Origin: Chrysopilus asiliformis
Taxonomy: Eukaryota > Arthropoda > Insecta > Diptera > Rhagionidae
DNA: 64,000 bases
Assembly: GCA_964034945.1 (NCBI GenBank)
Contig: OZ035962.1
Location: 113,709,234-113,773,233 of the forward strand
Reading direction: 5' to 3'
Below the pieces are notes generated by a model, which did not search any database, was not told the DNA's origin, and worked only from the letters and a program-made list of their open reading frames with translations. Below, piece after piece: positions 1-10,345 of this stretch. The first letter of the stretch is position 1. Every line of letters begins with the position of its first letter. A program made the translations under genes and the position numbers.

Positions 1-373
1 TGGTGTGTCATTGAAGCACAATCGTCATTGTTAATGATCTTAATAGTAGTCAATTTGGGTTAGGATCAATGTTGTGTGACTAATAACACTTTTGTTCAAT
101 TCTAATGATGGGTTTGTTTTGCAATTTAATTAGTTTGGAAAGTTTTATGGACGGATGAATAGACCAAAAAGGTTATACAGGGCTGATAAGTTCCTGGGTA
201 TAAAATGACGAAAGTGATTTGTCGGAATATAAACATTTCAAATTAGTGTGTATTTTTTTTTTAAATTAAACTGTTTCTTTATGATGGTTGGTGGCTTAAT
301 TTGATTTGATTACGCAAGCTCGAGGTAAAAAAATATTACTAAAATAGATTCAAGAATCAAGTAAACCACACTT
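1..373. other. No recognisable feature
   Basis: AT-rich sequence with no supported gene, RNA or repeat boundary. Confidence 0.5.
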
Positions 374-458
374 CACAGAAAAAAGTGATTAGTAAATTCA
401 CTTACAATTTTCTTTGATTTTCAAACATAGGTGAATCTACTAATCACTTTTTTCTGTG
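374..458. repeat. Short inverted repeat (hairpin)
   Basis: Two 28-bp arms, 374-401 and 431-458, are reverse complements with one mismatch and a 29-bp spacer. The outer ends read CACAGAAAAAAGTG. No second copy was found here, so it could be a very small MITE or a remnant. The call rests on the arms alone. Confidence 0.6.
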
Positions 459-594
459 TTTCTAAAATAGTAACCTTCTGTTACATATTGTGGGAAACCT
501 AAAGTTTTTGCAAAAAAAAAAACTCCAAATATCTGTTGATTTTTCTGTGAATTTTTAAGAATAAATTAAAAATGCAGGCCACGCCTTAGCCTAT

Positions 595-723
595 AGGCCC
601 TATTCCAGAATCCGATACGAATGATTCGGATCGTAAACTCAATGTTGTTGTTGGTATAAAACACTAACAACAACATTGAGTTTACGATCCGAATCATTCG
701 TATCGGATCCTGGAATAGGGCCT
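595..723. mobile_element. Hairpin MITE, family A, intact copy
   Basis: Nearly perfect inverted repeats of about 60 bp (595-655 and 664-723) begin AGGCCCTATTCCAG and surround a loop of a few bases containing GGTATAAAAC. It has no coding capacity. A second copy at 5271-5673 carries another element in exactly this loop, so this copy shows the unoccupied site. The target duplication is unclear: both flanks contain TA-rich sequence. Confidence 0.8.
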
Positions 724-771
724 TATATATTCATTTTTAAGCGTTTGGTGGTCGCAAAAATGAATCTGAAA

Positions 772-1022
772 TTGAGGCGTTAAAAGCTAGAGTGGACCAA
801 CCCACATAATCGAGTTTTTGAAGCTTTTCCACTTTTGTACTATTATTGACTGTAAATTTTTGGAAAGAAAAATTTCTGTGGACTTTATTACTCAATGTTG
901 AAATGTTCTTTTGTGCATCCAAACATTTTTATCTAAAAACTCACTCGCAAAAGTGATTCAAACACAAAAAAATTCACGATTTCGACATGTGGGTTGGTCC
1001 ACTCTAGCTTTTAACGCCTCAA
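772..1022 (+). mobile_element. MITE family C, copy 1
   Basis: A 251-bp element with 36-bp terminal inverted repeats beginning TTGAGGCGTTAAAAGC. A second copy of the same length lies at 6003-6253 in the opposite orientation. Short open frames in both copies only translate the repeat and are not genes. The ends can be drawn as AATTGAGG/CCTCAATT, so the target duplication cannot be separated from the terminus. Confidence 0.85.
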
Positions 1023-1061
1023 TTGTGATCAACATAACCAACACAAAACTTGTAATCAACA

Positions 1062-1125
1062 CAAAACTTTCCTCTGCAATATTCGGTTTCGGTTAAAACA
1101 TGTAAAAAATCTTATTTCTCAAATA
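1062..1125 (+). repeat. Dispersed repeat with core AAAACTTTCCTCTGCAATAT
   Basis: The same core followed by a decaying A/T-rich tail occurs at 8142-8205 and 10295-10345, in the same orientation. The shared text is about 60 bp here and shorter at 10295. It looks like one end of an unidentified element. No partner terminus was seen. Confidence 0.55.
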
Positions 1126-1129
1126 TCTC

Positions 1130-2579
1130 GAGTACCGTTAAAGATCCGTTAACGAAAAAAATGCAGAAATTTTTTTTTTTAGTTTTTTTATATGCAAGAA
1201 AAGCGGTCGTAGCTGCTATTACGGTGAGATGAAATTATGGTTTGAATCTGACTGAAGCTACAACCTGCAACGATGTGCAATGGTGATAGTAATAGTGGTT
1301 AAAATTAATTTAGCTATATACAAATAAGGGGAGAAAAATCCCATGATATAGTGGTTTTTAGGGGGTTTGATTTTATTCACTTTTTATGGAATTACATCCA
1401 TCTACCCGTTTCAGAACCAATTTAAATATCGTTGGGAACAAATTGAATTTCGCTTGGATTGATTGTTGGGGAGAACGAATGAAGAACGTAAAGCAACTTT
1501 ACGGAAATAACGGGACTTGAGCCGTATTCATTCTAGCTCCTGGGTAGATGAGAATCACCCCTTTTACAAATTGCCGGCAAAATACGAAAAAAAAATCCAT
1601 TGGAGGTGGCAAATATTACCCCCTATTGCTGTTAGCCAACCGAAATGTTGAAACGAAATGACGTTGTCTGTACCGTTAATGATCATCATCGGCGCGGCGT
1701 TGCCGTAGCCGCTAATATTCGGCTGTTATTCATGTAATTTCAATTATGCTCAGCAAACCAAACTTTGATGAATTTCCCGTTTGCATCCCTAATGAACTTT
1801 AGAGATTTCCCTCGCTTTGATAGTCGTCTGAATTTCACTCGGTCTCTCCATATCTACATCTATCCGTTATTTTTTATTAGGTATGGATATTTGTAGGTTT
1901 TTTTTGAAATTTAATTTGGTTTTCGTTTCATACGCTCGATTCACTGTTTGTTTGACTTTGTCAGGAAAATGAAAAAGTGGGTAACTGAAAGATACTTTGA
2001 TTTGTATGTTGTGTAATTTTTTTATCGCTTTTTAAATATAATTTTTTAATTAGTAAATTTTTATGCGATAATTAATTTAAATTGGACAATTGTTTTACTT
2101 GTTTGGATAACAAAATGCTAATTAGATTATTTAATTAGCTCAGGTGTAATAAATCATACTAATTTATTGTATAATTTGTAATGCTAATTCCATATTTTGT
2201 ACAATTTATCAATTTATAAATTTCCAAATCGACATCTTTTCGATTTACTAAATTTGTTATATTGGGCTGCTGATTATTGCACAATATATCGATATATTTT
2301 ACAATTAAAGTTTAATCTGCTTTCAAATAATTTGATTAATTACAGTAAACGAAAATTTATTTGTTTTCGGCTTTTCTTTTGGAACATGTATTATATTTAA
2401 TCAATTATTTATTCCCGTATAAAATAAACCCCATATTATACAATATATGTGTGTGATGTTTCAAAAACGATATTACAATAACTGTACGTCGGCAAACACA
2501 GCTTTATTACCCAACTGCGATGAAGCTAAAATTAAGGAAAAAATTGTTTCCTTAGGAATTTTATATATTTTATAATTTT
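1130..2579. other. No recognisable feature
   Basis: AT-rich sequence. The open frame at 2197-2400 is composed of AT-biased codons with no family resemblance and is treated as chance. Confidence 0.5.
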
Positions 2580-3560
2580 TATACCCGTATGGTGAAACCA
2601 AAGGGTATATTAACTTTGCCTTACCGTTTGTAACGTTAAGATCCCGTCATCACACACAAAAATGAATTACACCAGTGTGTTTAGTTAGAATGATAAAAAT
2701 AATTAATTTCTGCATGTCCGTCCGTCTGTCCGTCTGTCCGTCTGTCTGTCCGTCTGTCCGTCTGTCTGTCCGTCTGTCCGTCTGTCCGTCTGTCTGTCCG
2801 TCTGTCTGTCCGTCTGTCTGTCCGTCTGTCTGTCCGTCTGTCTGTCCGTCTGTCTGTCCGTCTGTCTGTCCGTCTGTCTGTCCGTCTGTCTGTCCGTCTG
2901 TCTGTCCGTCTGTCTGTCCGTCTGTCTGTCCGTCTGTCTGTCCGTCTGTCTGTCCGTCTGTCTGTCCGTCTGTCTGTCCGTCTGTCTGTCCGTCTGTCTG
3001 TCTGTCCGTCTGTCTGTCCGTCTGTCTGTCCGTCTGTCTGTCCGTCTGTCTGTCCGTCTGTCCGTCTGTCCGTCTGTCCGTCTGTCCGTCTGTCCGTCTG
3101 TCCGTCTGTCCGTCTGTCCGTCTGTCCGTCTGTCCGTCTGTCCGTCTGTCCGTCTGTCCGTCTGTTCGTCTGTCCGTCTGTCCGTCTGTTCGTCTGTCCG
3201 TCTGTCCGTCTGTCCGTCTGTCCGTCTGTCTGTGGCGCGGATTGCGGGCGCACGGATTGAGCTAGAGACTTGAAATTTTGCGCGTAAAATGCGAGGCTAA
3301 GTTCGTTAATGGGCAAAAATGGACCATTAAGGGGGGTACCCCCGATACGAACGAAATCGTTTTTTGTGAATATCTCGAAAACGGTGCATCTTATCAAAAA
3401 AGTCCAAGAACAAAAGTTATCTAGGATATGATTCTACACAAAACGCCCATACATCGTAATCCGATTAGAATAAATTTTAAAAAATCTTATTGGAAAGTTT
3501 GACTTCAAAGAGGAATTTTGGTACAACTGTTCGAATTTTGATACGAATATCACCATACGG
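2580..3560 (+). mobile_element. GTCY-microsatellite repeat element, long copy (mini-me/Helitron-like)
   Basis: The sequence starts with ATACCCGTATGGTGAAACC, runs to a large GTCC/GTCT array and continues with GGCGCGGATTGCGGGCGCAC and AGCTAGAGACTTGAAA. A second copy at 45935-46450 matches on both sides of the array, but its array is only about 25 bp. The architecture, with a GTCY array inside a dispersed non-coding element, resembles the fly 'mini-me' elements known from the literature. The AGCTAGAGACTTGAAA motif also occurs in the Helitron at 38075. The class is inferred; homology between the two copies is seen directly. Confidence 0.75.
2715..3232. repeat. GTCC/GTCT microsatellite array, about 518 bp
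   Basis: Pure tandem tetranucleotides. The middle part repeats as a 12-bp unit GTCCGTCTGTCT. The 3' part from about 3056 repeats as the 8-bp unit GTCCGTCT, with two TTCG variants 24 bp apart. Because 4-bp units give a 12-bp coding period with no stops, both strands are open (196 and 238 codons). Those frames are artefacts of the array. Confidence 0.95.
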
Positions 3561-5079
3561 GTTTTCAATAATTGCCAGATTGTTTTTTTTCTGATCGGTC
3601 TTTCAAAATTCCCAAGTACACAAAAATGTGTTTTTATCAAATTTTTTCGAAAAGTGCAAATGAATTTTTTTTTTATTAGATATTCAATTTTTAGATTTTT
3701 AGAGAAGTTCGTCAATTTTTTTTGGGAACATTTGTTGATCGAAAAGTTTTTAAGTATCAAATTTGCTTGCTTATTTTGAATTGTTGTCCGGACGAACTAA
3801 ACACAGACAAACAATATGCGGAAATATCAATATCGAATATCAAGGGGCATCTAAAGAATTTATGGGGATCAATCCGTTTAAAACCAAAAATATTTCCAGC
3901 TCAGATCAAATATTTTGACATAAAGTTAGAAAAAGGGAATTGAGGATTTAAGCCAAATAGTTGAATATTTAAGCGGATATGTATCGTTTTTGTATAGTAT
4001 AAGTGCAATTGTATTACTATAAATATGTAAAAAGATATATTTTATGTGTGTATATTCGAATGTTTCTAATTCCTCTCAAAACTCGATACATTTTTTGTTC
4101 GTTTTTTTTTGGTGAAATTGCAATGATGTTGGTTACCTTAAGGCCATGCCAACCTAATACTATATTAGTTTTTGTTGGGAAAGAATTCCTTTCGTATTTT
4201 CATGCGAATGTATTTGTTTGTTATCTCGTCCTTGTGCCTTTGGTATCAATTTTGCTTTTCTAATGCCATACAATGGTCCTTAACTTTTGGGACATTAAAA
4301 TCGAACAAAAAAAAAGTCAAAGGTTAAGAAAATATCTAAATAATCTTCAATATCAAAACATATCCAAACAATGGGGAACAGTAATATGGATAAGGGATAA
4401 AACATGACAGCATTGAAAATAAGGAATTCGTATATAAAATAAACAAAAAAAAAAACACAGAGAAAATTCTGTCAATAAATATTTTTCCTTCTCTTGTTTT
4501 AGCTTCGAGGAAAAATTTAAAAAAAACGACATTTCTACCTACATCTCGAAAAAAAAAACTATTGAATAACGAACCAAATATTATATAAATGGAATTTTTC
4601 GAGTCACTGTTGAATTAATTTGTGAAACATCCCCAAATGAAGCAAATGCGGAACTGTAATCGTGTATGAAACGTACGAAATTGTTTGTCTAATGATCACA
4701 AAAAATGCATGTGGATGACAGCCAATTTTTTCATCAGTTATTTTTTTCTTCCACCATGGAATGTATGAAATAAATTGAACTTTTGATGTATTACATGTTG
4801 GAATAAGCTGACAACAAAATTCTTTTCAATTAATGCATCTTAAATTTTTTTTTATAATTATTTGTTCCAGCATCCTGTTATGAACTTGTGAACATCTCGT
4901 TGTGTTCTTCTCGTGAAATAAATGTAAAATGGTTGAATTGTGGAAAAAAATATCGACGTATCAAGGATTATAAAAAACTTCAATATACCAATGTCCGTTC
5001 CCCTATTCAGGTAAAATGGCAAGTGTATGTAATCAAACTTTGCAGTTTTTTTTATAAAAATAGGGGGAAAGGGGTGTCA
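3561..5079. other. No recognisable feature
   Basis: AT-rich DNA directly after the GTCY element. The small open frames at 3722-3943, 4003-4263 and 4888-5100 lack homology, codon structure or splice context. Confidence 0.5.
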
Positions 5080-5228
5080 CACGGAGAGAAATCTAAATAG
5101 GAATATATGAGACAGTGGACTCTTCTGTAATAATTCCCTAAAAACAAGGAATTATTCCTATAATTTTTGAATACTTTCCTAAAAATTCCACTGTCTCGTA
5201 AATTCTTGTCCTATTATTTCTCTCCGTG
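5080..5228. mobile_element. Short MITE with CACGGAGAGAAAT ends
   Basis: A 149-bp element with imperfect inverted repeats of about 40 bp. The outer ends read CACGGAGAGAAAT and the inner parts GAGACAGTGGA/TCCACTGTCTC. It is non-coding. No clear target duplication is visible. Confidence 0.7.
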
Positions 5229-5270
5229 CAGGTAGAAAACACAGCTTTATCCTATTAGCGGTGAGATAAT

Positions 5271-5673
5271 AATCCCTATCACAGAACCCGATACGAATGG
5301 TTCGGATCGTAAACTCACGATTGTTGTTGGTACACTCAGAAAAATGGAGGCTAACTCGACGACCTACATACGGCGTAATTGGCCTCGGGCAGGCGCGCGT
5401 TCGCCTGCATGTGGGCAAGTAAAACTGAGTTGACCTGTGGTCGGAGAAATTCTGACATTAAGCCACCAGCAGGTGAAGTAGGGCATTGGGAGCTGCACGA
5501 GTTGACCTTAGATAGGTTAACTCTGACCGCTAGCTGGCTTACAGACACCTCTGTAAGGTCAGAGTTAACCTGACAAAAAGTTGACCTGGACATTTTTCTG
5601 AGTGTATAAAACACTAACATCAACATTGAGTTTACGATCCGAATCATTCTTATCGGATTCTGTGATAAGGCCT
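5271..5673. mobile_element. Hairpin MITE family A, interrupted copy
   Basis: Outer arms match the intact copy at 595-723 (CCGATACGAATG, ATCGTAAACTC and the inverse), but the central loop holds a complete family B MITE at 5333-5604. The left terminus is eroded compared with the right. The order of events is family A first, then family B. Confidence 0.8.
5333..5604 (+). mobile_element. MITE family B copy 1, nested
   Basis: A 272-bp element with ends CACTCAGAAAAATG/CATTTTTCTGAGTG, flanked by TA on both sides (5331-5332 and 5605-5606). This is the target duplication expected for Tc1/mariner-type transposases. It contains a 56-bp palindromic core (5515-5570) whose 14-bp arms read GGTTAACTCTGACC. 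Other copies are at 46795-47078 and 62208-62479. Short open frames here are repeat translations. Confidence 0.9.
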
Positions 5674-6002
5674 AATAACTTTCTTACATAGTTGAAGATA
5701 ATTTATTGTACAAAAGCACTGCAAAACTCGAGTACTAAATAATGCAGAAACTTGAAGAAATGGGAAAAATTGAGCCACTCTTTTCTCGCTTCCCAATGCA
5801 AGTAAAAAAAAGTAACATTCGAAATTTCTGAATGCTTTCCTCTTCTGCAACAACTTATTGTTAAACTCGATTGCCTGTACTTGACTCATCACACATTATG
5901 GGGCATAAATTTGAATACTATGGAAAGAAATACTTTAAATGTTTATAAGCACGACTTGTATACTATTACGATAATATAATTGAATTGAGTTTCCATTTCA
6001 AA
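5674..6002. other. No recognisable feature
   Basis: Spacer between the nested MITE pair and the next MITE. The frame at 5650-5892 has no support. Confidence 0.5.
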
Positions 6003-6253
6003 TTGAGGCGTTAAAAGCTAGAGTGGACCAACCCACATGTCGAAATCGTGAATTTTTTTGTGTTTGAATCACTATTGCGAGTGAGTTTTTAGATAAAAAT
6101 GTTTGGATGCACAAAAGAACATTTCAACATTGAGTAATAAAGTCCACAGAAATTTTTCTTTCCAAAAATTTACAGTCAATAATAGTACAAAAGTGGAAAA
6201 GCTTCAAAAACTCGATTATGTGGGTTGGTCCACTCTAGCTTTTAATGCCTCAA
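6003..6253 (-). mobile_element. MITE family C, copy 2
   Basis: A 251-bp copy of the element at 772-1022, in the opposite orientation and with the same 36-bp terminal repeats. The few differences suggest fairly recent spread. Confidence 0.85.
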
Positions 6254-7883
6254 TTATGAGTAAAAGTCGGTTGAAAATTTTCTTACTCGAGGAGTTTTGA
6301 CCGTGACTTTTTAGCAACATAAAAAAACTAATCCAATAACTTTATTTCATAGAAGTGGAGTTGGAGTATTTTCAACCAAAAAGTCGACCAAGCGAAAATT
6401 CTCCTTTCGCAGTCACCTTTTTTTATGATTTTATAACATCACTGCAAAAATACCCTGAATTCATTTAGCAGAATGGAAATGGGAGATGATGCCGAGAAAT
6501 GAAACTTTGCATGGATTGTAAAGGGGAAATGATGATTGGGAGTTAGTTGCATGGAATATCGTTCGACATCGATGAAAATTCGTCTTTAGCCAAGAATATA
6601 ACCAGCGTTGCTACAGAATCCAATTTCTTTAGTTTATGCTTATCTTAAGAAAATCTCTTTGAAATGATATCGATTTCAAGTCGGTTCAAACTTAGTCTCC
6701 GTTAGACTTTGACTTTGTGGATTTTATTCTCCATGAGGTGAATTACTTCTACATAACATCCTATTCTGTCCCTGATCCTCAACTCAACCTTGATCTTTCT
6801 ATAAAAATGAAAGCTTCATCGTCTCCTCGTTTGGTTATTATTATGGGAAAGGGTGGGTGTGGGCTTTAAGTCTCATTTTGTTCGCATTTAAGTATAAAAT
6901 CTCAGCAACAGAAGTTTACCAACGACATCGACGACGCAGACAATAACGACACAGCAAGCGCTGAGGAAAATCTCTAACCCAGGAAAAATCGAAATCTTGA
7001 GGTAAATTGATATTACGTCGGGGATTGGCTGTAGATTAAGATAAAGACTGAAATGATATCTTTTGAAGGGTAGTTGATCACGTTCGTCTTCGATTTTTAA
7101 AAATAAAATCCCATTGATAGGGGAATTTTTTCCAACCGGGGTGGAAGTCACCAGTGATAAGAGCAGGGCTCATGGTTCAGCGTCTCAGCATTGACAAAAT
7201 TGTACCAGAGTTTCATGTTAAACGATCTAAAGAGCATCGGCTTAAGTTAATCAAATAAAAATGATTTTTTTTTCCAAAATGTTACCAACGTTCTTATATA
7301 ATACGGCTTTTGCCGATATGCTGAAACGACGGACAACATAAGCACGATGAACATAAAATTAAATGTAAAACATCGAAATATATTCCAGAGGTAGTTTATT
7401 GAAATCATGCCGAAATATCCTTGAATACCTTTTCAATAAAATTATATACAAATTAGATATACAGGGATATACATATGAGTACGCGTATTCTATGTAAAAA
7501 CAAATTTGTCAGCAATTTCAGTATAATTAATTATGAATGAACTAGGAAACTAGTAGTTAGTTTATAGTCCCATCACCTTCTTCCTCGTTTCAATGTTTTG
7601 TTCATCATTCAAATCTGTGAATGCTCCCACTACTCATTGATAAATGTCGGACATACATTTCTTAATTGGTGAACATATTATCGAGTGGAAGTGAAGCATA
7701 ATTAATGTCTATAGCGAATCAGAACAATTAGCCAATAATAATTTAATTTCGGGCGCATATTCACGACATTTTATGGTCAATATAGATCGAACTTAATTGA
7801 TTTTCTACAAATTGCCAATAGCTTGGGACAATTCTGGAGTGCGATGAACCTTTAGTCTGCATTGTGACCACTGAGATATTGGG
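6254..7883. other. No recognisable feature
   Basis: Unique-looking sequence without a supported exon. The 87-codon minus-strand frame at 6888-7151 shows no domain. Confidence 0.5.
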
Positions 7884-7953
7884 TGATGTGAATAAAAAAA
7901 TAGCTTTTGCTAAAACTGATGTTTTTTTAGCTAATGCACTTTTATTCACATCA
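7884..7953. repeat. Small inverted repeat
   Basis: Fourteen-base perfect arms TGATGTGAATAAAA (7884-7897) and its complement (7940-7953), with a further AGCT-containing partial match inside. It may be a tiny MITE. No second copy was seen. Confidence 0.5.
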
Positions 7954-8141
7954 CTCATTGTCTTTGACTGAAAATAATATTGCTTTTATTGCCATTTTAA
8001 ATTAAAATAAATTCCAAAGTGAGTTTAAAATATCTGATGCGAATGGCACATAACTTTCTTATATACTAAAACTAAGCCTTTGTGGAGCTTACCTCCCAAT
8101 AATTTCTCAGTTTACATAAAAAATATCAGTTGCGATCATTA

Positions 8142-8205
8142 CAAAACTTTCCTCTGCAATATTTACTTTCGGGAAAAATATGTGAAAAATAATAGTTTTT
8201 CAAAG
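8142..8205 (+). repeat. Dispersed AAAACTTTCCTCTGCAATAT repeat, copy 2
   Basis: Matches the core at 1062-1125, followed by TTTCGGGAAAAATATGTG, which parallels the tail of copy 1. Confidence 0.55.
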
Positions 8206-8427
8206 GACCGGAAAAAGTGTAGATAATTTTATTTTTTTTAAAGGTAATATGCATTTTTTCCCAAAAAGCGTTTTGGGAAAAACTAAATTTAAAAAAGACG
8301 GTATTTTATAAAAAAAAAATTAAATTGGTGGTACTTTTCCAAAATTTGACAGAAAACTACGATTTTCGTAAAACTCATTTACAAAACAATTCACGTGGCT
8401 ATGTTAACGTGTTCTCAAGTTATTTAA

Positions 8428-8768
8428 CACGTTGGCTACCATGTGAGTCACCGGTGATCGCAGCGTGTCACCCACAGGGACAATGTGAGTCACCGGTGTA
8501 CACACACTATTGTCATTACCGTCAGTTTCTCAAGTTCCATGGTTGAGTGCAGTCGCTCGTGCGGTACAAAGGGGTTTTTTTTGTGGAGCATATTTCATGT
8601 GAAAAATTTGTTGTGGTAAGTTTTTTCCGTTATATTTTATTCGATTCGTTCGTTTTTGTCTGCATTGATCTTGTGTTCACTGGTGACTCACGAAGTACAG
8701 AAATGATTTTTGCGTTTTTTCCCAGTGTAGTACTCCGCTACGCTTTTTTTTGGCTGGTAGCCAACGTG
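8428..8768. mobile_element. piggyBac-type MITE (TTAA), 341 bp
   Basis: TTAA lies on both sides (8424-8427 and 8769-8772), with inverted ends CACGTTGGCTACCA. Inside, ATGTGAGTCACCGGTG occurs twice near the left end (from about 8441 and 8483), and an inverted GTGACTCAC lies near 8683. TTAA target duplication is the signature of piggyBac-superfamily transposition. The internal frame at 8547-8822 overruns the element and is not a gene. Confidence 0.75.
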
Positions 8769-8772
8769 TTAA

Positions 8773-9980
8773 GATGCGTACAGCAGACAGATCGACAGAC
8801 AGATGCACGGACATCCTCATAATTAAATTTCTATTGAGATTTTTGAATTCAACAATACAGTTTATACTAGAAAAATAATGTGATTTATTTTCTGCTCAAC
8901 CTGAATGCGTACGAAAATTAATTTTGTTGTTTCCACCGCAGAAATCCTCATGACACCATCGATATATATTAATACGCTGTGAGGTAGTGAAATTTCTGGC
9001 AAAATATGTGTCAGGCTGAAACAGCCCAACTTTAATAACACTGCATCCAAAAACCCGAGATTTAGGATCTAGACAGCTTATAGTGAGGTGCGATGAAATC
9101 CAATCGGCCGAAATCCGACTAAGCATAATTAATAAAAGGGTTTTCATATGCAGGGCGCTGATTATCATGAGCCCACAACTAGCGGCCTGAATTCCAGAAC
9201 CGATACAACAAAACTATTCCACCGTATGTTTTAAACATTATTTGCAACTATATAATTTGTGTATAATTTAAAGCATTGGAAGCTATCCGGATTCGCATTA
9301 AGGATCTGATACAGGTTCACAAATATGTGCCAAACAATGTTACAAAAGGGGTCTGAACAACAACTGGAAGTGGAAAATTGTACGGTTCGTAGGTTTTCCA
9401 GCAGATGCAATGAGAAATAAATCCGATTATTACAATTTTGGAGCAATAGCAGATATCTATTCCAATCACACGTAGTCAGGTAGTATACAAAGCGAATATC
9501 AAAATATGTGAGCAAATTCACTTTGCGAAAAACGACTCTATCGATCACGTCTATAGATTCAATTTGAAAAAGTAGGCATGCAGACACATGAAGAGCAGCA
9601 CTGAATTTCTTTTTTCATATCGTCTATATTTCGCCCTCTACCTCTAATGTTAAAGTGAGCATCAGTTGTTCATTTTTATGGCATTTAGCCTTATTCGGAA
9701 TTTTTTATGCGTTTCCATTTGTACGCGTTTCAGCAGATTAAGAATATTATTTTGATTTTTTCAAAGTTGTTTATGTGATAAAAAATTTATTTCAAATTAA
9801 AATAATTACTAGCAATTTGAAAATGGAAAAACTTTCGTTCACAAAAATATATTTTAATATCCATCTGTCGAATTTTACTCAATTTAATTTGATTAAGTAA
9901 CTTTGTCGAACATTAATTTTAACTAAAAAGGTTTGTATTTAGTTATGTGAGATTTTTATAGCAACTTTTTTAAGATTTAT
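8773..9980. other. No supported gene; possible MITE fragment at 9183-9222
   Basis: The text GGCCTGAATTCCAGAACCGA near 9183 resembles the end of MITE family A, but no second arm is present. The remaining frames (8862-9168 and 9231-9587, minus) show no family features. Confidence 0.4.
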
Positions 9981-9984
9981 TTAA

Positions 9985-10243
9985 TCCTCATACTGTCCTC
10001 GGGTCATTTCTGACCCAAATTCGATTTTAATTAAAAGTATCTTCTCAACTACATGAACAATGTTTGTATGGTGTAGGCTCTGTGAACAAATTTCTTTTGA
10101 ATACCGAAAACAATAATCTATTTGTTCATATTTTAATCCATTGAAGAGCACTGTAGTCTTCATGGGTCATAAATGGGTCATAATGGGTCATTTTTGACCC
10201 ACGAAGACATCATACGTTATTTTTCTTAAGGACAGTATGAGAG
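9985..10243. mobile_element. piggyBac-type MITE (TTAA), 259 bp
   Basis: Flanked by TTAA at 9981-9984 and 10244-10247. The inverted ends contain CTCATACTGTCCT. GGGTCATTTYTGACCC palindromes sit close to both ends, possible subterminal transposase sites. It is non-coding. Confidence 0.75.
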
Positions 10244-10294
10244 TTAAGGAAAAGCATTTTTTGTTATTAAATTAAAATATCATTTGTGTCAAAA

Positions 10295-10345
10295 CAAAAC
10301 TTTCCTCTGCAATATTTAGTGTCGAAAAAAAAATATATAAAAACA
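10295..10345 (+). repeat. Dispersed AAAACTTTCCTCTGCAATAT repeat, copy 3
   Basis: The core is identical to the copies at 1062 and 8142. It sits about 50 bp outside a TTAA element. Confidence 0.5.

Noticed and set aside
2675..3397. Long open frames on both strands (196 and 238 codons) with Cys-Pro-Ser-Val or Thr-Asp repeats
   Set aside because: They are translations of the GTCY microsatellite. A 4-bp repeat without stops is open in all frames.
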